Part shown: positions 20,078 through 24,266 of the stretch, piece by piece | How the letters are laid out: every line of letters starts with the position of its first letter | Numbering within the stretch: position 1 is the stretch's first letter | Program-made: the position numbers and the translations under genes | Origin: a virus | Length of the DNA stretch: 24,266 bases | Virus record (IMG/VR): IMGVR_UViG_3300002835_001061 | Location: 1-24,266 of that record | Reading direction: 5' to 3' (one strand) | The notes under the pieces: model-generated | The model's database searches: none | Told to the model about the DNA's origin: nothing | The model's input: only the letters and a program-made list of their open reading frames with translations

Positions 20078-20902
20078 ATGGCTTATCCCGTTATTGATAG
20101 CCCCTACGGGCTAAAACCGATCAATTTGATCGGAGGTCAGGTATTTGCGGGTTCTACTCGTGAGTACCCCATGACTAACAACTACGGCACAGCAATCTTC
20201 TACGGTGATTACGTAGGGTTGTCTCGTGGTGAAGTTGTGCGTCTGTCTGTGTCTACCGGCACGGCAGGCAATCAAACCGGCATCTTTTTGGGTTGCCGTT
20301 ATACCAACCCGCTTACCAAGCAGTTGACCTTCTCGCAGTACTACCCTGCGAATACGGCTTCTGGCGATATGGTAGCTATTGTTGCTGATGATCCTGACCA
20401 AGTGTTTAAGGGTGTTGTTTGCTCTGCTACTACTGCTGTTGCTTCTGGCGCTCGCGCTATGATCGGCCAGAATCTGGCTATGATCAACAACACCGGCAGC
20501 ACTGCAACTGGCAATTCCAAGAACGCAATCTTGGCCCCAAGTGATACGCCTGCTACCACCGCAGCCCTGCCCGTTCGCGTGCTTGGCTTGGTGACTGATA
20601 CGGCTGTTACGCTTGGAACTGTAACGTATACCAGCATTTCTACTGCTACTGTCACTTGCTCGGCCCTGCCGTTTGCATTGCCAGTTGGTACTGATGTTGG
20701 ATCGCTGGACTCAAACGGCCAATACGTTTCTTCGGGTTCGTTTGTTGACACCGCCGCTGCCGCTGGCGCTACTTCGTTTATTTTGAATCAAGCTCCTGTT
20801 GCTACACTCAACACGACTATTGTGTTGATGCAGTACCCGGAAATTCTGGTCAAGATTAACTTTGGTCAGCATCAGTATTACGCTGCCACCAGCATTGCTT
20901 AA
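20078..20902 (+). CDS. Capsid-associated structural protein (putative decoration protein)
   Basis: A 274-residue beta-rich, Thr/Ala/Gly-rich protein starting with SPYGLKPINLIGGQVFAGST and containing NNYGTAIFYGDYVGL, FLGCRYTNPLTKQLTFSQYY and a C-terminal INFGQHQYYAATSIA. Codon use and composition match the capsid gene that follows. The family occurs just before the capsid gene in related phages and is thought to be structural; a decoration or head-stabilising role is my inference. A perfect AAGGAG precedes the ATG. Confidence 0.72.
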   Translation: MAYPVIDSPYGLKPINLIGGQVFAGSTREYPMTNNYGTAIFYGDYVGLSRGEVVRLSVSTGTAGNQTGIFLGCRYTNPLTKQLTFSQYYPANTASGDMVAIVADDPDQVFKGVVCSATTAVASGARAMIGQNLAMINNTGSTATGNSKNAILAPSDTPATTAALPVRVLGLVTDTAVTLGTVTYTSISTATVTCSALPFALPVGTDVGSLDSNGQYVSSGSFVDTAAAAGATSFILNQAPVATLNTTIVLMQYPEILVKINFGQHQYYAATSIA

Positions 20903-20914
20903 GGAGCATAAATC

Positions 20915-21826
20915 ATGGCTATTTCACGCGCACAACTACTTAAAGAACTGCTCCCCGGCCTCAATGCCTTGTTTGGCCTTGAGTATTCTCGCTACGGCGA
21001 GGAGCACAAAGAACTCTACGAAGTGGAATCTTCTGAGCGTTCGTTTGAAGAGGAAACCAAGCTGTCCGGTTTCTCTGCTGCACCAGTCAAAAACGAGGGT
21101 TCTGCCATCGCTTATGACAACGCACAGGAAGCATGGACGACTCGCTACAACCACGAAACCATTGCTCTAGGCTTCTCCATCACTGAAGAGGCCGTGGAAG
21201 ATAACTTGTATGACTCGCTGTCTGCTCGTTACACCAAGGGTCTGGCTCGTGCGATGGCGTACACCAAGCAAGTCAAGGGCGCTGCCGTTATCAACAACGG
21301 TTTCTCTGCGGCTTACCCCGGTGGCGACGGCGTTGCTTTGTTTTCCACTGCCCACCCGCTGGTCAACGGTGGTACCAACTCTAACCGCCCCTCAGTTGGC
21401 GCTGATTTGAACGAGACTTCTTTGGAAGCCGCCGTCATTCAGATCGCTGCTTGGACGGATGAGCGTGGTTTGCTGATCGCTGCCAAGCCCAAAAAGATGA
21501 TTGTTCCCCCGGCTCTGCAATTCGTTGCTACCCGTCTGTTGGAAACCAGCCTGCGTGTTGGCACTACCGACAACGATATCAATGCGTTGAAGAGCAACGG
21601 TTCAATCCCTGAAGGCTATGCGATCAACCACTTCTTGACCGACACCACTGGTTGGTATCTGACCACTGACGTGCCTAACGGTCTGAAGCACTTTGTGCGT
21701 TCGCCTTTGGCAAACTCAATGGATGGGGATTTTGATACCGGTAACGTGAGGTACAAGTCCCGCGAACGCTACAGCTTTGGATGGTCGGATCCGCTTGGAG
21801 TTTTCGGTTCTCCGGGTTCGTCCTAA
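20915..21826 (+). CDS. Major capsid protein, Mu gpT-like
   Basis: A 303-residue protein similar to the Mu-type major head subunit gpT: N-terminus GLNALFGLEYSRYGEEHKEL, then WTTRYNHETIALGFSITEEA and a KQVKGAAVINNGFSAAYP block, and the typical C-terminal end NVRYKSRERYSFGWSDPLGV. It should fold as an HK97-type capsid subunit. There is no obvious prodomain, so a separate scaffold (18586-19590) is expected. AAGGAG stands before the ATG. An intrinsic terminator follows 34 nt after the stop, consistent with a high-level transcript ending here. Confidence 0.92.
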   Translation: MAISRAQLLKELLPGLNALFGLEYSRYGEEHKELYEVESSERSFEEETKLSGFSAAPVKNEGSAIAYDNAQEAWTTRYNHETIALGFSITEEAVEDNLYDSLSARYTKGLARAMAYTKQVKGAAVINNGFSAAYPGGDGVALFSTAHPLVNGGTNSNRPSVGADLNETSLEAAVIQIAAWTDERGLLIAAKPKKMIVPPALQFVATRLLETSLRVGTTDNDINALKSNGSIPEGYAINHFLTDTTGWYLTTDVPNGLKHFVRSPLANSMDGDFDTGNVRYKSRERYSFGWSDPLGVFGSPGSS

Positions 21827-21860
21827 GCAAACCCGCAGCCAGCCTAGGTTGGTTGCTACA

Positions 21861-21886
21861 AAAAAGGGAGCTTCGGCTCCCTTTTT
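21861..21886 (+). terminator. Intrinsic terminator after the capsid gene
   Basis: An 11-bp stem AAAAAGGGAGC/GCTCCCTTTTT with a TTCG loop. The T run follows on the + strand and the A run gives a T run on the - strand too, so it could work in both directions. Confidence 0.92.
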
Positions 21887-21895
21887 CTTTGCCTA

Positions 21896-21924
21896 TTGCG
21901 GCTCGGTTAAAACTGTGCTACATT
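21896..21924 (+). promoter_or_regulatory. Candidate promoter of the HNH gene
   Basis: TTGCGG (21896-21901) and TACATT (21919-21924) are exactly 17 nt apart. The matches to consensus are weak (3 of 6 and 4 of 6), but the position right after a terminator and 26 nt before the ATG of the HNH gene makes a local promoter likely. Confidence 0.35.
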
Positions 21925-21950
21925 ACCTGTGTCGTAACATAGGAAACATC

Positions 21951-22553
21951 ATGGACACTACCAAACTACCTAAAACCCGCTCCGAAGCCAAAGCCACCGA
22001 AGCTAAGTACTACTTTACGGGAGAGCCGTGCAAGCACGGGCACATAGCCCCCCGCAAAACCAAAGGCGCGTGCATTGAGTGCTTAAAGGTTGAATGGGAG
22101 CGCGGCAACACCATTCGCGTTGAGTATTTCAGGCAGTACAACAAGTCAGATGCGGGGGAAGAGGCTAAACAGCGGTATTACGAAAAAAACCGTGCGCAAG
22201 TCATTGCCCGCGCACAAGCGCGACCCACAGCAGAAAAACAAGCGTACAAGAGTAAGTACAAGCAAAGTAACCCCGACCTATACAAAACGCTTACAAGTTT
22301 TCGCCGTCGTCGGTTTCGTGACGCCACCCCACCTTGGATTACGCGGAAGCAAAAATTGGAAATCCGGCAGCTTTATCAGGTTGCCATCACTATGACCCAG
22401 ACCACTGGCGAACAGTACGTTGTAGACCACATCATCCCACTACAAGGTGAGACTGTTTGTGGGCTCCATGTCCCTTGGAACTTACGCGTGACCACCCAAG
22501 AAGAAAATCTGAAGAAATCCAACAAGCTTCTTGCACCCCCCACCAATTCCTGA
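21951..22553 (+). CDS. HNH endonuclease, probably free-standing homing type
   Basis: A 200-residue protein starting at the ATG at 21951 (AGGAAA upstream). The N-terminus has a zinc-binding pattern, CKHGH at 27-31 and CIEC at 41-44. A Lys/Arg-rich helical middle (65-125) follows, then the HNH domain: VDHIIPL (D159, H160), LHVPWNL (N177), EENLKKSNK (N186). Key residues are present, so it may be active. It sits between the terminator of the capsid gene and the next structural gene and interrupts the late operon, as homing endonucleases often do. The frame remains open into the capsid gene upstream, but that part belongs to the capsid gene in another frame. Confidence 0.88.
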   Translation: MDTTKLPKTRSEAKATEAKYYFTGEPCKHGHIAPRKTKGACIECLKVEWERGNTIRVEYFRQYNKSDAGEEAKQRYYEKNRAQVIARAQARPTAEKQAYKSKYKQSNPDLYKTLTSFRRRRFRDATPPWITRKQKLEIRQLYQVAITMTQTTGEQYVVDHIIPLQGETVCGLHVPWNLRVTTQEENLKKSNKLLAPPTNS

Positions 22554-22568
22554 TATATTGCTCTTACT

Positions 22569-22626
22569 CCGGGCTTTCCGGTGTATCAAACAGTCCCGGC
22601 TGACTTACATGCAAGATTGATACACC
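22569..22626 (+). ncRNA. Candidate H-type pseudoknot RNA element
   Basis: Between the HNH gene and the next structural gene, a perfect 10-bp inverted repeat GGTGTATCAA (22580-22589) and TTGATACACC (22617-22626) encloses a 27-nt loop. CCGGG (22569-22573) upstream can pair with CCCGG (22595-22599) in that loop, giving an H-type pseudoknot. No T run follows, so it is not a terminator. It ends about 23 nt before the next ATG and could control it or mark a processing site. I recall a published candidate RNA class named for lying downstream of Mu gpT genes (Mu-gpT-DE); whether this is a member is untested. Confidence 0.55.
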
Positions 22627-22649
22627 TTAACGCATGAAGGAATGACATC

Positions 22650-23174
22650 ATGGGATTCGCAACTCACCTCGGCCCTTGGCTGCTCGGTACTGTCCGCAAC
22701 ACAACGGGCACAACGGTTGGTAATATTGAGAACTGCGGTGCAACCGTTGTCTCGCAAACATTCAAGAAAAACTACACAGGTCAGGCCGCTTCCGCGACTA
22801 CCGACACCATCTGCGTACTGCCTGCTGGCGCTCAAATCGTTGACATCCTGATCGACACCACTGTCGCATTTACAGGTTCAACTGCCGCAAACGTGTCCAT
22901 TGGCGACGGCACTACCGCCGCTTTGTATTGGGCTGCTACTGACGTAACTACTGCGGGTCGTGCAGCCGTCAGCAATGCCGCTGCTAAATTGGGCGCATGG
23001 TGTGGTGCAGCTTCTACTACATCCCCCAACGGTATTGGTATCGGCGCTACAGACGTTAAAGTGGTTGCCACAATGACTCCAACTGTTGCAGCGGTGACCG
23101 CAGGTACTGTGCAGTACACAATCATGTACGTGGTTGCCGACTCTACTGGTTTGCAGTTCCCAGCGTCTGCTTAA
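22650..23174 (+). CDS. Putative structural protein of the head module, 174 aa
   Basis: A 174-residue Ala/Thr/Gly-rich, beta-rich protein that starts MGFATHLGPWLLGTVRNTTG and contains LPAGAQIVDILIDTTVAFTG and VVATMTPTVAAVTAGTVQYT. The composition matches capsid decoration or fibre proteins; I recall this start in other phages following the capsid gene. No transmembrane segment or catalytic motif. GAAGGAATG stands upstream. The gene probably lay directly behind the capsid gene before the HNH gene was inserted. Confidence 0.75.
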   Translation: MGFATHLGPWLLGTVRNTTGTTVGNIENCGATVVSQTFKKNYTGQAASATTDTICVLPAGAQIVDILIDTTVAFTGSTAANVSIGDGTTAALYWAATDVTTAGRAAVSNAAAKLGAWCGAASTTSPNGIGIGATDVKVVATMTPTVAAVTAGTVQYTIMYVVADSTGLQFPASA

Positions 23175-23182
23175 TTGATCTT

Positions 23183-23203
23183 GGGGGCTTCGGCCCCCGT
23201 TTT
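23183..23203 (+). terminator. Intrinsic terminator or attenuator
   Basis: Stem GGGGGC/GCCCCC with a TTCG loop, followed by G and four T. The short T run and the absence of a clear promoter behind it suggest partial termination that lowers expression of the following genes. Confidence 0.78.
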
Positions 23204-23217
23204 ACAGGAGATTAATT

Positions 23218-23511
23218 ATGATGCAAACCGACGTTAAGTCAGCGCACCGCAGTACCGCTGGGTCATATTATGCAGGGCGTACACGGCTAAAAGGCTTCAT
23301 TGTTACGCCAGCCGTAAGCACTGCTTGCACATTAGAAATTCGTGATGGTAGCGCCACGGGCGAAGTCTTGTTCACGATGGACATTACAAGCCAAACGGTA
23401 GCTAACTCTACGTATGTCCTCGTCCCCGGCGAAGGTATTTTAGCAAGTACAGGTTTGTATTTGACGCTAAGCGTTGGCTCGTTAACCAGCCTCTCGGTGT
23501 TTTATGGCTAA
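23218..23511 (+). CDS. Small structural-type protein, 97 aa
   Basis: A beta-rich protein with YYAGRTRLKGFIVTPAVSTA, CTLEIRDGSATGEVLFTMD and YVLVPGEGILASTGLYLTL, a sandwich-like pattern seen in small phage virion proteins. There are two ATG codons at the start (23218 and 23221); CAGGAG lies 8 nt upstream of the first. The end overlaps the following gene by 8 nt. Function unknown; a decoration or fibre role is plausible. Confidence 0.75.
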   Translation: MMQTDVKSAHRSTAGSYYAGRTRLKGFIVTPAVSTACTLEIRDGSATGEVLFTMDITSQTVANSTYVLVPGEGILASTGLYLTLSVGSLTSLSVFYG

Positions 23512-23761
23512 GAAGAAAGGCCCGGTTCTCTCTGTTGGTCGGGGCGAGAAGCTACCGATCTCCAAGGGGGCTGGACTGACTGCCAAGGGTAGAGCTAAGT
23601 ACAACGCAGCAACCGGCAGCAACCTCAAGGCTCCACAGCCCCAAGGTGGCCCACGCAAGGACTCGTTCTGCGCCCGGATGAGCGGCATGCCGGGGCCGAT
23701 GAAAGACGAGAAGGGTAAACCAACCCGCAAGGCGGCGGCTCTTGCAAGATGGAAATGCTAG
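23504..23761 (+). CDS. Small basic phage protein, DUF6321-like
   Basis: An 85-residue, highly basic protein with GLTAKGRAKYNAATGSNLKA, RKDSFCARMSGMPGPMKDEK and a Lys/Arg-rich end (GKPTRKAAALARWKC). 'LTAKGRAKYN..TGSNLKAPQP' and 'SFCARMSGMPGPMKD' are the conserved blocks of DUF6321, seen in phages and some other viruses, with no known function. The charge suggests DNA binding, perhaps inside the head. It overlaps its upstream neighbour by 8 nt. Confidence 0.85.
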   Translation: MAKKKGPVLSVGRGEKLPISKGAGLTAKGRAKYNAATGSNLKAPQPQGGPRKDSFCARMSGMPGPMKDEKGKPTRKAAALARWKC

Positions 23762-23770
23762 GAGAATATT

Positions 23771-24067
23771 ATGAACAATATTTTTAGGGTTACAGAAGAC
23801 GCGGCAGGGAACCCTGTCTATAACCACAACAATGAGGTTGTAACCAAAGATGTTTTTGACCAAAGACGGCAAACAGCTAAAGACCAATTAGAGGCTCTTA
23901 AAAATAGCGTTACCCCCGGCATTGATGATGACCCAACCATAAAAGCAATGAGAGAAAGAATGCGTGCCAATAAACCCGTTGCAAAAGCTAAAGGTGGTTC
24001 AGTCTCCGCATCATCCCGTGGTGACGGCATAGCCCAGCGCGGTAAGACTAAAGGTCGGATGTGTTAA
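23771..24067 (+). CDS. Small phage protein with basic C-terminal SASSRGDGIAQRGKTKGRMC tail
   Basis: A 98-residue protein. The N-terminus (NNIFRVTEDAAGNPVYNHN) is folded-looking and the middle helical (QTAKDQLEALKNSV). The C-terminus carries ASSRGDGIAQRGKTKGRM, a motif that recurs at the ends of small phage proteins in this position, usually without function. GGAG precedes the ATG. The RGD tripeptide is part of the recurrent motif and gives no reason to propose cell binding. Confidence 0.8.
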   Translation: MNNIFRVTEDAAGNPVYNHNNEVVTKDVFDQRRQTAKDQLEALKNSVTPGIDDDPTIKAMRERMRANKPVAKAKGGSVSASSRGDGIAQRGKTKGRMC

Positions 24068-24266
24068 ATGCCAAGCTCCAGCAAAAAGCAGCACAGGTTT
24101 ATGGAGGCAATAGCCCACAATCCGGGCTTTGCCAAAAAAGTAGGTGTCCCACAGTCCGTGGGTAAGGATTTTAGTAACGCCGACAAAGGCAAATCTTTTA
24201 AACGAGGTGGTGATATGGCTACAAAAATGAACTCCGGTTTCATGGCAATGATTGCCAAGAAAAAAG
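24068..24266 (+). CDS. Conserved small phage protein, C-terminus cut by window edge
   Basis: The frame starts at the ATG at 24068, directly after the stop of the previous gene, and runs off the right edge after 66 codons. It begins MPSSSKKQHRFMEAIAHNPG and continues FAKKVGVPQSVGKDFSNADK, the signature of a common small basic phage protein of unknown function. A second part, after RGGDMATKMNSG, looks like a separate module (GFMAMIAKKK) found as its own protein elsewhere, so this may be a fusion. Confidence 0.8.
   Translation, partial: MPSSSKKQHRFMEAIAHNPGFAKKVGVPQSVGKDFSNADKGKSFKRGGDMATKMNSGFMAMIAKKK

Noticed and set aside
21777-21950. Upstream extension of the HNH frame into the capsid gene.
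   Set aside because: The extension overlaps the end of the capsid gene and the terminator; the ATG at 21951 with AGGAAA is a better start.
22617-22626. The inverted repeat behind the HNH gene as a terminator.
   Set aside because: The loop is 27 nt and no T run follows.

Overview
The window is a piece of a tailed double-stranded DNA phage genome (Caudoviricetes). The evidence is a right-hand block on the + strand with a small and a large terminase subunit, a portal, a GroES-like co-chaperonin, a scaffold-like protein and a Mu gpT-like major capsid protein, and a left-hand block on the - strand of tightly packed small phage genes. It contains no tRNA, rRNA or host housekeeping gene, and I see no integrase, DNA polymerase, helicase, lysis or tail-fibre gene. 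Both ends cut through genes. The host cannot be read from the sequence. Promoters and ribosome binding sites of ordinary sigma-70/Shine-Dalgarno type fit a proteobacterial host, and an aquatic betaproteobacterial host is only a guess.

Left block (1-11527, - strand, read right to left). A sigma-70 promoter at 11610-11638 drives genes 11527 to 8923: small proteins, a zinc ribbon protein, a NinX-like (DUF2591) protein and a conserved 305-residue phage protein. A second, near-identical promoter at 8872-8900 drives a MoxR-type AAA+ ATPase (7733-8800), a protein with a HEAGH metallopeptidase motif and a VWA domain (6519-7718), two small unknowns, a DUF3150-like protein (4971-5822), an unknown 289-residue protein (4091-4960), and then an unbroken chain of small genes in which each stop overlaps the next start by 4 nt (ATGA), 16 junctions in a row from 4094 to 239. 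Several of these genes are only 30-50 codons long and were found by following the overlaps.

Centre (11528-13303). About 840 bases without a convincing gene hold an AT-rich stretch, several direct repeats, a 24-bp inverted repeat and a CRISPR-like pair of 27-nt repeats; this is the best candidate for an origin or control region. It is followed by a lone - strand gene (12366-12878) with its own copy of the strong promoter and a double-hairpin terminator. A divergent intergenic region (12983-13303), strongly C-rich and G-poor on the + strand, with two 23-nt repeats that each contain an inverted repeat, precedes the late genes.

Right block (13304-24266, + strand): terminase small and large subunits, portal, a 66-residue protein, GroES-like co-chaperonin, scaffold-like protein, a conserved 155-residue protein, a capsid-associated structural protein, major capsid protein and an intrinsic terminator. 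Then come a probable free-standing HNH endonuclease, a candidate H-type pseudoknot RNA, and small structural or basic proteins up to the right edge.

The most unusual signals are: (1) a 13-bp palindrome CTAACAWTGTTAG present five times without mismatch, only in the left block, mostly inside genes and in two different reading frames, resembling a dispersed operator or stoperator system; (2) the phage-borne MoxR AAA+/VWA-metallopeptidase/DUF3150 module; (3) the pseudoknot-like RNA downstream of the capsid gene; (4) the lone gene with its own strong promoter between the early and late blocks.
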